Shown: positions 44,917 to 54,435 of the stretch, piece by piece
Numbering within the stretch: position 1 is the stretch's first letter
Layout: every line of letters starts with the position of its first letter
From: Exophiala sp. HKRS030
Lineage: Eukaryota > Ascomycota > Eurotiomycetes > Chaetothyriales > Herpotrichiellaceae
Assembly: GCA_023897205.1 (NCBI GenBank)
Contig: JAHWDD010000003.1
Span: forward strand, 3,165,665-3,229,664
Reading direction: 5' to 3'
Length of the DNA stretch: 64,000 bases
The notes under the pieces: generated by a model
The model's input: the letters and a program-made list of their open reading frames with translations, nothing else
The model's database searches: none
Told to the model about the DNA's origin: nothing
Program-made: the position numbers and the translations under genes

Positions 44917-46020
44917 TTATAATTTTCCACGTCTCTTATCTTCGGCAATCTTCAGCACCGGTTTCAAGTTCTGCGGCTGGACACGATCCCAGAGTGATCC
45001 TAGCCCCAGTTCTCGGCCCCGTGCATCTTCTCTACGGAACCACTCTTCAGGACTCTTGATTCGATTTGGGTGGATCTGATCCAAGAGCCTATAATCTCTC
45101 CGAACCACTCCCACATTTCCTCCAGAGTACTTCCACATATTGAAGAACCCTGTAAAGTTCTGTCGGAAGGTCATAAATGCCGGGTCCTTCGGATCAGAGT
45201 TATAGCCACTCCCGGTGTTTGCGGCAGCGGCAGTATTGCCGGTTTTCCAGTACGTTTCAAGGTCTGTGTCGATATATCGTGCGGGATGTCCGGTGACTTT
45301 CTCGAACGCGGCAGCGAGGTCCGCATAATGGACATGGTCGATGGCCACCTCAAGATCTTTTCCGTTGGACAGTTCCGGGTGATCGAATTGCCATCTGACA
45401 TAGTACTCGCAATCATCTAGTGCGACGTGGACCACCGCACCATTACCAACCGGAACCCTCCAGGTCACAACACCATCCTCGACTGTCGGAGTGAAGATTG
45501 TTCCCTTGGCGATCGACATCTCAATATAGGGTCCTGTTGTGAAAATGGCAGCTCCCATGCGCTTTTCGTTTGCCGCATTCTGTAAAAGTATCCACTCTGC
45601 GATTCGACCCTTACCATCATAATGGCCCGTCCTGAACTTCGGGTCATACCCGCTCTTTTTATACACGTAGTCAAGGTTTCCATAAACGAAGAATTTGATG
45701 CCCTCCTCGAGGGCGAGCTCGTAGCTTCGAATGGCCCAATAAATCTCCGTCTTTTCACCAGAATTGAAGCCATCAATGTTGATGAATGCGCCGTCACAAC
45801 CACGGAAGCCCTTGCGCAGGTCTACTTCGCTGGCAAATGTTCCTTCTACCAATTCGACATTTCCGAGGGCAACCAGATCTTTCGCTCGCTTCGAATTGGG
45901 ATCACGTGTCAAGGCGCGAACCTTATATTTCTTGTCTTTGACCAGACCTCGAATGACTGGGATGCCTTGGGCTCCAGTGCCGCCAACAACAAAGATCTTT
46001 GAAGTGTGATGGTGAGCCAT
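44917..46020 (-). CDS. NmrA-like NAD(P)-binding regulatory protein
   Basis: Atypical short-chain dehydrogenase fold, 367 residues, no intron. The Rossmann motif FVVGGTGAQG (Gly13-Gly19) is at the N-terminus, followed by VRALTRDPNSKRAKDL, where Arg after the second strand is typical of NADP preference. The SDR active-site Tyr-X3-Lys is not clearly present in its usual place (YGNLDYVYKKSGY), as in NmrA, which binds dinucleotide as a sensor and controls a GATA factor instead of catalysing. The start is chosen at 46020 (MAHHHTSKIF); the 40 upstream in-frame residues are Arg/Pro-rich and not family-like. A bZIP gene precedes it on the same strand, 357 nt away. Confidence 0.88.
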   Translation of the reverse strand: MAHHHTSKIFVVGGTGAQGIPVIRGLVKDKKYKVRALTRDPNSKRAKDLVALGNVELVEGTFASEVDLRKGFRGCDGAFINIDGFNSGEKTEIYWAIRSYELALEEGIKFFVYGNLDYVYKKSGYDPKFRTGHYDGKGRIAEWILLQNAANEKRMGAAIFTTGPYIEMSIAKGTIFTPTVEDGVVTWRVPVGNGAVVHVALDDCEYYVRWQFDHPELSNGKDLEVAIDHVHYADLAAAFEKVTGHPARYIDTDLETYWKTGNTAAAANTGSGYNSDPKDPAFMTFRQNFTGFFNMWKYSGGNVGVVRRDYRLLDQIHPNRIKSPEEWFRREDARGRELGLGSLWDRVQPQNLKPVLKIAEDKRRGKL

Positions 46021-46377
46021 GGTCAATGGATACGGATAGCTCCTATTAGGTCTACGAGGAAGGCACCTCCCTTCCGTTGAAGGTCTGGCTTTATAAGTCT
46101 GTGGTGAGGGCAGGCTACGATTTTTATGATTAGTCTTCATTCAAAAACTCCTCACGCGTTACCGCGGCTCTATGGGTCTTGGGGTGTTGTTTAGTCAACT
46201 TTGTGTAATTAGAATGTCTACCTCGAGGCTGTTCCACGGAATTGGTGTCAAATTGAGCCTGCTCCCCAATATTTATGCATACAAAAGCCCAAATGAGTAA
46301 TACGTGCGTGTGTCAAGTCGCCGTCCCCGTCGAAGTGTGTAAACCCAGATCATGCCAATATATGGTCGCCCCAAAAA
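46021..46377. promoter_or_regulatory. Spacer between bZIP and NmrA-like genes
   Basis: 357 nt that must hold the terminator of the bZIP gene and the promoter and leader of the NmrA-like gene, which suggests a short regulatory region. Contains an AT-rich tract (AATATTTATGCATAC, near 46.27 kb). Confidence 0.4.
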
Positions 46378-47467
46378 CTATGTTTGTCCTATTTCAGCTT
46401 GGATCTTGTCATCCAGACTCATAATTTCATCAAAGTTCAGAGGGTCTTCACCTCTTATCGACCGCCACCTATTGGTGCTCGTGAAGAGAATTGTGGCATT
46501 CTTGAGCAGAAACGACCACCTCCTTGCAAACGACTCGGTCACTTCCCACGAAGTTGCTTCCCAAGGTTCGCCCCAAACGATGAATCCGCTAGGCTCATTC
46601 TTATTCTGCATGTCTTCACCTGTGAGGTCAGCGTGGAGGTCACCACCAACTAGGTCACAGCAGAGCTCAACATCGTCAAGATTGTCCTCGCCATAGTTGA
46701 GAATGTTGTCACGGATAACTGGGATTGGGAGCACGTCCCATTGGGGATGATGTGCAATAGACTGCTGTAGCGCCGTCGGTTGAAGTGCTGGTGGCAGCCG
46801 GCGTATCGAGGAAGTTGCTGTAGGTGACATCGGTAAGAAAGGGGATGGGTAATCGTCGCTATACATCATGTTGGCATCCAGTCCCAGTAAAGCGATGTTG
46901 GAAGTCAACGCGCGATACACATTGTAGTAGACTAGTGAGATTAAGTGGTCCGCTGGCAAGGGATACATCCACGAGCCATCTTTTGCATTTCGAACATCGG
47001 CGACGAAGTCTTTGAGCTCGAGAAGTCGACCCGAGGTCAAGAGTGGGTACCATCGATTACAGGCGTATCTGTCACGAAAGGACACAAACGAGGAGTTATG
47101 CGCTTTGCTGAAGCGCTCAACCACTAAAGTCCATTCTTCATTGGATACATTTTCTTTCTGTTTCGTCGGTTCCCCAGAAGCGGAGTGGTCTCGGGTCGAG
47201 GGACTGGCGGATTTGGAGTTAGATCTAGTCGATTCACTTCCGGGGTCCGAGACTTTTTCTCAGCCTTGCGCCTCCCTAGAGTCGAGTCAGCGCATCACTT
47301 TGCGTAACTGCATGTTCTTTGGCTTGCATACGGGCTGCCCTCTGATTCAATCGGTTCTGTAGCTTCCGCCTGACAATAGGGTCGGTGATACCTGACCATT
47401 CTTCGCCAAAGGCTTGGACATCAGGATGGACTTTGAATTCTGCTGCAATCATTGTGGTAGACGACAT
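46378..47467 (-). CDS. bZIP-type transcription factor with DUF3425
   Basis: Fungal bZIP-like regulator, about 344 residues. Exon 1 (47332-47467) encodes the start of the basic region (RRKLQNRLNQRAA). A 56-nt intron with GTATGC donor, CTGAC branch and CTCTAG acceptor leads to exon 2 from 47275, which completes it as RRRKAEKK, giving the N-R-x2-Q-R-x2-R-R-R order expected of a bZIP. The frame then fails: the rest (SDPGSESTRSNSK, then EEWTLVVERFSKAHN and the DUF3425 block with HLISLVYYNVYRALTSN) lies in another frame. One A is apparently missing from the run at 47254-47258 (T5 on the plus strand). Alternatively, a weaker CTGAG acceptor 17 nt downstream restores the frame but loses the last basic residues. 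No long leucine zipper is visible. Confidence 0.8.
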
Positions 47468-50393
47468 ATCCACTCTGAAGACAATATGTTGGGATATCGG
47501 CCGTGCGAGAACAATAGGGTGTAGTCGGCCTTATCACGACTCTCTATTGACAAGTCAGCAACTGGCAGCTAACAACGTCCCTTGACCGTGTAGATATTTG
47601 GCAAGGAAGACCGTGAGGCAAACTTCAGTCATCGCCAATGTCAGGTAAATAGATTGCACAGGATGATCGGAGGATAATCTCAGACATCATGCAACCTGCT
47701 GACATGGCCCATTTCGCCTAAATCCGGACGCTTCTTCTGGAATCCTGACTAGTTCAGCCAATAGGCGTCCACCCGCCTCTGAAGTATTAGTTTCTGTCTG
47801 ACTCCCCAACATTTACTATTGACATTGTCATTTGCTGTCATTTGCTGTCATTTGTTGTCTTTATACTTGTCTTGCCCAATGTCCCACACGTTGGCGGTTT
47901 AGATAAATATTGCTGCCTAGCCGCCCCTTGAAATTTCGAACATTGGAGATTTCTCGTGCAAAAAGACATGCCTTTGTTCTGTATGCACTCATGATAACCG
48001 TGCTCTAAATATAAATGAGCTCAAAGCCAGCATTTCACTATGGTTTCGGACGTGCAGATTTCCTGAATGTTTGATCGACTTACGACGACACGTGTCTGAT
48101 TTTACACCAGAATCACCAGCTGAGTAAGTCGTAACTTGATTCAGGATCAGTGAAGTCAAGTCGGCATGTTAGACTCGTTCACGAAACTACGGACTGACAT
48201 CAATGACGACCGATGTCATGTATCAGCTTCCGACAGCTGCTCAATTCGTGTTGCGCTTGCAAATGACTGGGTTTGGTGTAAGCTCTTGGTAATGGGCTTG
48301 TCCTCCGTCCTTGGTCTAGCCCTCCCGTGTCTTCCCCGCGTTTAGGAAGACACATGTCGCCGGGCTGAAATCTTCTGCTGAATTCTAAACCCCATCAAGT
48401 CGAATCCCTGCTCTTGAGCAACCGCATCAGGTTTATGCAGAATTCTGCTCGGTGCCTGCCTTGAGATCAGGGTCGTTTTGAAGGTACCCAAGTCTGGCCT
48501 CTTGCATCGATGACCCGTGATTCAGTCTTGGAGATAGAGTCATGCCGAGGTCATTTGTACCGAAAAGGTACCTGGCCAAAAACTCCACGGACGGATTAAA
48601 TTCCTCATGTGTCGAACGGTGATGCGCACCCATTCAACCATACCAGCAGACCCACAGAGGTCAATTTCAAGTGACGATGAGGTGCTATAAGCAGCGACTT
48701 CGATACTGAAGCACAATGATCGGCAGTGGAGTTGTGGTGCTGGCTGCGGACCTTTTGCTACCATGATCGGTCCATTTCGCAATCGAACGCCTTGACAACT
48801 ATGATGAAGTTGAAGTCTTCGCTCACACTTTTTGAGAGAATCCCAATATGAACATGGTCGCAAGGACGTCTCAACTTCAATTTTTGGCTTGCACAAAGTC
48901 AGGGATCGAGCAATGCCCGGAATAGGCAAGGAGAAGGTGGTAGGCGAGAATATTTTTCGGGACTGGAAGTGCTCAAGTTGTTGGTGGTTCCAGCAGGGTT
49001 CTAGGATGGTAGTCATACTGTGGTATCAGGTAAGAGATTTATCCACAGATCGTAAGAAGGCTCTCAAGACATCAAAGGGACCGAGGTCCGAGCAGATCAT
49101 TTACCATATTGACCACATCCGCTATGTTTCACCTTATGCAGACCCCTACTTCGAGCGTACACACGCATTTCATCTGCCTGGAACTATCGTGCAAGAGACA
49201 CACAATGCAATTCAGCATTGGCATCCATTTTCTAGCACCGGTGCGAGTGCAGAGTACATCGGCAGATCTAAGTATCTCCAAGCGGGCAAATCCTGACCCC
49301 TCTTCTAAGTAGCGTGACGCTTCAAAAGTCATTCGCCAGTCCTGAGGCACATGGTTGGCGTAAATGTTTATGTACTGAATGACAACTTCCAGCAGATAGA
49401 GTAATCAACGAAGGAGTTGTCTTTCAGCGTCAGGGAGGGTTTTTGTGTCTACGTTAAAAGCCCTTCCACCAGAGCTTGCGACAAAGCAACAATACAAAAT
49501 TGACCATATTGCACACGCGACCCTCACTGACAATGATGTGCAAAGACCGAGACGGTAACACGGGCTCCATCCAAGTATTAGTACTCCACAACGTGCAAAC
49601 TTACATACTCAGGTCCACCGAAGGTTCCATTGGTGACCCTTACCGGCGGCTCATGGCTTTAACCGGTGTTCCTTCCCAATTAGATGATTGTGACCGAAAT
49701 TCCACGTCAAGTGTGCTCCACGTAAAGTGTCCCAATACGAATGTCCCTTATGCGCCATCGAATCGTTCTGGCCTTGTCAAGTTCTGCACATCTCTCATCA
49801 TGTTCGTGTCAGGGTCGAGCAGCCGGCAATCCGATGAGATTTGACAGCTTGAGCTTGTGCCTGTTGACCTCAATAAGAGTTGTGTGGCCGAGTCCACAAG
49901 ACCTAGGGAAGTGAGTTCGTCCTGTCGCGAAGATACGAGGCTTCATAAACAATCCTACGCAGATCAATGTCGAGGTCGGCCGTGCATACCCTGTTGGGCA
50001 TGGAAGACTCTTTTGTGCCTGACGCTTGCACTTGAACCTTTTTCTCCACCACCGTTGATTCGGACATTCTCTCCACCTGTTTCCCCGGCCCCTGTCAAAG
50101 GGAGGTTTATTTTCTCCTCAAATTTACTTCTTGGTCCCTGGAGATGGTTATGACGGCCGTTTTCTCTGGGGATTGTGCTTCCAATCTGGTTCTCGGACGC
50201 AGCTGTTATGCGAAACCTAGCCGAATAAGCTGCTCGGTTCTCCCAGACTCGGCTCATGGCTCCAGAGATATTAATCCCCATATTACTGTTGTGGATTTCT
50301 CTGTGTCGACCGAAATCTTGTCTATCATGGGAATTTCTTTCTCTTCCTCAACTCGATTACAGAATCTCGCTGAGCTGTGGATCACTTTGAGAT
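47468..50393. other. Intergenic, no gene recognised
   Basis: Divergent upstream regions of the bZIP and the rhodopsin-like genes, 2.9 kb. Only a 10-nt tandem repeat stands out. Short frames at 48.5-49.3 and 49.96-50.28 kb lack domains and splice support. Confidence 0.5.
47827..47856. repeat. 10-nt tandem repeat, GTCATTTGCT type
   Basis: Three head-to-tail copies of GTCATTTGCT (third copy GTCATTTGTT) about 360 nt upstream of the bZIP start. Confidence 0.85.
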
Positions 50394-51757
50394 ATGGTAT
50401 CTAATCGAGGCCCTGAACTGCAGGCTGTTTGTGCCACTTTCCTGGCACTGGCCTTGATCACCACAGCTACTCGATGCTATGTCAGAGCGTATATCGTACG
50501 CTCCTTTGGGTATGATGACTGGTTCATGGTCGCTGCTTCTGTATGTTTCCTATGATTCCATTTCTGATTCCACTGGCTGATTCAATCGAAAGTTATTCCA
50601 TATCATGTTCGCCACTTGTGCTATTACTGGAGCTCATTATGGCACTGGCCGGCATTACGCAGATCTTACACCAGCGAATATCGTGATCGCTATGCGCGTA
50701 AGTTTTTGACTCCGCTGCCAATCTTTCTGCTGAAGCAGGCGTATAGTACTGGTGGCTTTGTTATATCGCCTACACCATGACCATGATTATGGTCAAGATC
50801 TCTATCGGCCTGTTTTTGCTACGTGTCATCGTTTCTCGCGTTCAAAGATGCATTGTCTACTTGGTCGTGGGCACGACTGTCGTTGTCGGCATCGTGTTTC
50901 TCTTCGTTACAGTCTTTCAGTGCAGCCCGGTGGCGTATTTCTGGGACAGAGGCCTGGCTGGGAAGTGTTTTGATATGGAGGTGATCATTGGCCTCACATA
51001 TTTCTACGGAACTGTGAATGCTATCTGCGATTTCACTTTTGGATTGCTTCCGGTATTTCTCGTCTGGAACTTAGAAATGGATAAGAGGGTCAAGATCGTC
51101 TTGATTCCTATCCTTGGCATGGGCTGCCTGTATGTCCCATGCCGAAATTCCTGATGATTAACAAGACTGACAATCACATAGCGCTAGCATAGCCGTTCTT
51201 GTGCGAATGGCTTATCTGCAGGAGTTCAGAGATCCTGACTTTCTTTGTAAGTGGCCCATCTGCAAAAGCTCTCTGTTCGCTGTTCCTGACAACGTCAAAT
51301 AGATGCAACTGTCGATATCGCTATATGGTCTGATGTCGAGATAGGACTCGCCATCACAGCTGGTAGTCTGGCTTGCCTCCGACCACTGTTCCACATCATT
51401 GCTTCAAAGTTCGGCCTTTCGACGAGCAGAAGATCTCGTGGAGACAATCATGTTAACTCAGTTCGTCGCTCAACCAGGGCAAAGCCTAAAATAAGCGGTC
51501 CACTTGCTTTGGTCAAGTTCAGCACTGACAGCAAGGTCATACTAAGTAGCACGGATGACGTTCATCCTGGTTGGAGTGGTGGCGAAGGTTATAGCAGTCG
51601 GGATAAGCACGATTTCGTTCCCGAAGAAGCAGAAGCAATCGATGGAGAAAGTCACCTCATTGCTATGCGGCCGACGGGCTACGAGCAGCCAGAGCCGAGC
51701 ATTACCACTCGGCATGCGCATGAGAACGGCCATTCTACTTCTGTCACGACATTCTGA
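50394..51757 (+). CDS. Fungal rhodopsin-like 7TM membrane protein (SAT4/Pth11-related)
   Basis: Integral plasma-membrane protein of the fungal rhodopsin-domain family, often described as Pth11-like. Exons are 50394-50540, 50593-50697, 50747-51129, 51182-51246 and 51303-51757; every junction keeps phase and the spliced product is 384 residues. About seven spans are visible. Landmarks are TRCYVRAYIVRSFGYDDWFM after span 1, HYGTGRHYADL, then MVKISIGLFLLRVI, FQCSPVAYFWD and WSDVEIGLAITAGSLACLRPL. The last 100 residues are a Ser-rich cytosolic tail. It lacks an N-terminal CFEM domain, unlike the receptor at 57.2-58.9 kb. The ligand and downstream pathway are unknown; some members sit in metabolite clusters. 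Confidence 0.9.
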
Positions 51758-52320
51758 CATGACTTGGGTGAGATTATAGGCGAGGCCGGGCTGCGGGCAG
51801 CCAGAAAATTGGGATCAGACCATTTTTTCACAATCTTCTCGGAACCAGGTACTTGAAAAGCATTGTCACAGGTCGGAAGCAAAGGGAAGGGAAACAGAGC
51901 AAAGCTGCTTTGCTATGTAGTTTTATATGTACACATTTCGCGGTTGATACTTGTATGGTATCGAGGAATCGAACAGCAGCACAGGAGGTTTTATTGAGTT
52001 ACAAGATTGGATGTCAGCATTGCGGTCTTTTCGGTTCTTGGTTAAATGCCATATGAATCGCAAAGACGATATCCGCTTACAGCCGATCGTATGCAAAATT
52101 AAAAGTTGTCTACTCTGCTTGTTTCATCGGATTCTATCACTGCGTGCTCGACAGCATTCTAAATTTTGGCTATTGCGCAGATGAAGGTTTACTGCTGTGA
52201 GCTTGTACTGGTTTCCAGGTCAACATCCTTCAAGCCGCCCACTACGGTTTGGAGTAACCTCTAGCAGGGCCATCAAGATTGAGGTATCGGGCCTCATTTT
52301 GCACCACATCCAAATTGTTT
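51758..52320. other. Convergent 3' flanks of rhodopsin-like and HET genes
   Basis: 563 nt between two stop codons of opposite-strand genes; no gene or repeat seen. Confidence 0.6.
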
Positions 52321-54435
52321 CTAGATCAACTTCACTGTCCGATGTCCCAGGGTGGACAATATCTCCACGTATCTTCCTGCTTCTAACTTGAGCCCGTTCG
52401 CCCTGACGTCCCCTTGAGGCCGTTTTGCGACTCCCATCCCATCCTCATATTTCACATTGAACTCTTCAATCAAGGTCCCCGCATCCATTCTCATCATCCC
52501 ATGGACATAACAAGTTCCGACCAACTGGTACCAGTCGCCTAGCACGGGACGCAGCACAAATGGCATCCGATATCCTTGGATGATGACGATATGGTCATCG
52601 GGTTGCGTAATGATAGGGACGAGAGCCATGTACCCGGTAGCCGTGTAGGCGAATGTGTAGTCACGAAATGTAAATGCATTCTCGATTGAGGAGTGGTAGG
52701 GTGGGGGAGGTGATGCTGCTTGGTCACTGCTGGAAAGCCATGCACGCCATTCTTCGGCCGAGGAGATCAGTTCTGTTGTCGCAAGGTTCCCGTCAACGTC
52801 CTGCATGAAGATCAGTGTTGCACTGTATGCTTGAACAAGCGTCTCGGACGTAATGTATTCTTCTTTCCCAGTCGATCGAAGAAATTCCAGATTTTGGTTG
52901 TCGATTTCGAGGATTTCAGCTCGATGATCGCAGAACCACGCATCGTAAATCCAAGTCGATCGCGGAGCCAGGTATACGATCTGGTCTTGCATAGAGACTG
53001 AGATATCGAGCACCAGCGCGGCTTTTGCGGCGGATTCCCTGTATCTCAGCCATACTTCTTGCATTGTGAGATTTTTTGATTCGCTTTCTAGAGTCTCTGG
53101 TTTCATGTGTGTGCCTTCAGCTTCAAGATATGCCCTTTTCTTGTCCAACTCCTTCCGCTCCCGATCCAACGGGGCCAGAAGCGGTGCTATACTCAATGGC
53201 CCACGGTAGCTGAGCAACCGCTGCTTTTCTTTCTTGGTTAAAAGGTTTACTTTCGTCTTCACCTTTGCAGTATCCCCTCCAGCCTGCCATTCGTTCGCCA
53301 CTGGGATCTGTGTCAAAGCAGGATACCTCCAATCTGGGACCCAACTCGGTAGGTCTGAATTGACGCCTTGGTAGATCACACCGGCTTGTTCGAGGACTTT
53401 AAAGGCTTGGAGATAGTCCGTGAAGAAGAACTTCGCCGCATTGGCGTAGACTTCTTGCCAAGCAAGACTGTAGTTTGGACGAAGGAAGGTTTCATTAGCG
53501 CTCCGATAGACATCTGACGCCATACTGCTCATGGCGTACACTTTATCATGAGGCTTTTCAGTCAAACTGGACCTGGCTTGCACGATATGCTCGAAGAGGT
53601 GATTCGCGCGTAGGTTGGATTCATTCGCTTTAATTCCGGCCTCTCGAACTCGATAAAGATCGATAGCAAGAATCGTTTTCAGGGTAGGTTCGACCTTATC
53701 GAAGCGAATTGTCGACCAATCTGGCCAATTCATAGTGGTCCTTGGTTGAAAAAGGTATGCCAGTGTAGTCAGTTGATTCCAGGTAAAGTGATATGGACCT
53801 CTCAAGGCGTAGACTTCTCCGCTTACAGCTCCTTCTGACCGAATCCACACTCGAGAAAACCATACGGCACAGAACAGTGTTGCAATGCCGTTTAGTATTG
53901 GAATCATGTCGTCATTACCGGCCAATTCGTCCAATATGAATGACTTCTCGTTGGCATTGTATAGAGTTGCTGATACCTGCTCCCTGAGAATTTTTTCAGT
54001 GTCCAGGCTTCTCGCGTAATTCTGAATCAACTGAGTAGACTCATCAGCCTCGCCCAACCAGATTACCGTGCTCTTCGCCAGCCTGTACACTTTGTACATA
54101 AGTCTGATCTGGGCACTTTTCTCCGGCTTATTTTCCTGGTTGATACTCAGACGATCCAGCCAGACTAGGACGTCGTTTTTAGTCGACCTGAGGATCTTGA
54201 GGATTTGGGTTGCATTCTTTCGAAGACTAAAAGTCGCTCCATGCACATGACAAGGGAAATGAGGATCCTCGGGAGGACCCCATGGATAACTGATTGTCGT
54301 GTACAAATGTTCTGATGAGTCGAGATTGTGATGTTCAAGTGAGGCTGAGAGATCAGCCGTCTCTGGGCCGGGATGGATTCTCAAAAGTCGGATTTCGTTC
54401 TCCCCGAGAGGCTTATATATCGACACGGTGTCCAT
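52321..54435 (-). CDS. HET-domain (heterokaryon incompatibility) protein
   Basis: HET-domain proteins trigger cell death or growth arrest when genetically different hyphae fuse. This intact single-exon gene encodes 704 residues. The HET core lies at about residues 44-230: LYTTISYPWG at 45-53 (family usually YxALSYxWG), then VWLDRLSINQEN at 91-102, where the usual Cys of the D-x-x-C-I-N-Q motif is Ser, then QIRLMYKVYRLAKSTVIWLGEA. The middle and C-terminal parts follow the common HET-6/tol-like pattern ending in WYQLVGTCYVHGMM. No separate effector domain (NACHT, ankyrin, WD) is present. The Ser replacement may matter but I cannot say how. Confidence 0.9.
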   Translation of the reverse strand: MDTVSIYKPLGENEIRLLRIHPGPETADLSASLEHHNLDSSEHLYTTISYPWGPPEDPHFPCHVHGATFSLRKNATQILKILRSTKNDVLVWLDRLSINQENKPEKSAQIRLMYKVYRLAKSTVIWLGEADESTQLIQNYARSLDTEKILREQVSATLYNANEKSFILDELAGNDDMIPILNGIATLFCAVWFSRVWIRSEGAVSGEVYALRGPYHFTWNQLTTLAYLFQPRTTMNWPDWSTIRFDKVEPTLKTILAIDLYRVREAGIKANESNLRANHLFEHIVQARSSLTEKPHDKVYAMSSMASDVYRSANETFLRPNYSLAWQEVYANAAKFFFTDYLQAFKVLEQAGVIYQGVNSDLPSWVPDWRYPALTQIPVANEWQAGGDTAKVKTKVNLLTKKEKQRLLSYRGPLSIAPLLAPLDRERKELDKKRAYLEAEGTHMKPETLESESKNLTMQEVWLRYRESAAKAALVLDISVSMQDQIVYLAPRSTWIYDAWFCDHRAEILEIDNQNLEFLRSTGKEEYITSETLVQAYSATLIFMQDVDGNLATTELISSAEEWRAWLSSSDQAASPPPPYHSSIENAFTFRDYTFAYTATGYMALVPIITQPDDHIVIIQGYRMPFVLRPVLGDWYQLVGTCYVHGMMRMDAGTLIEEFNVKYEDGMGVAKRPQGDVRANGLKLEAGRYVEILSTLGHRTVKLI

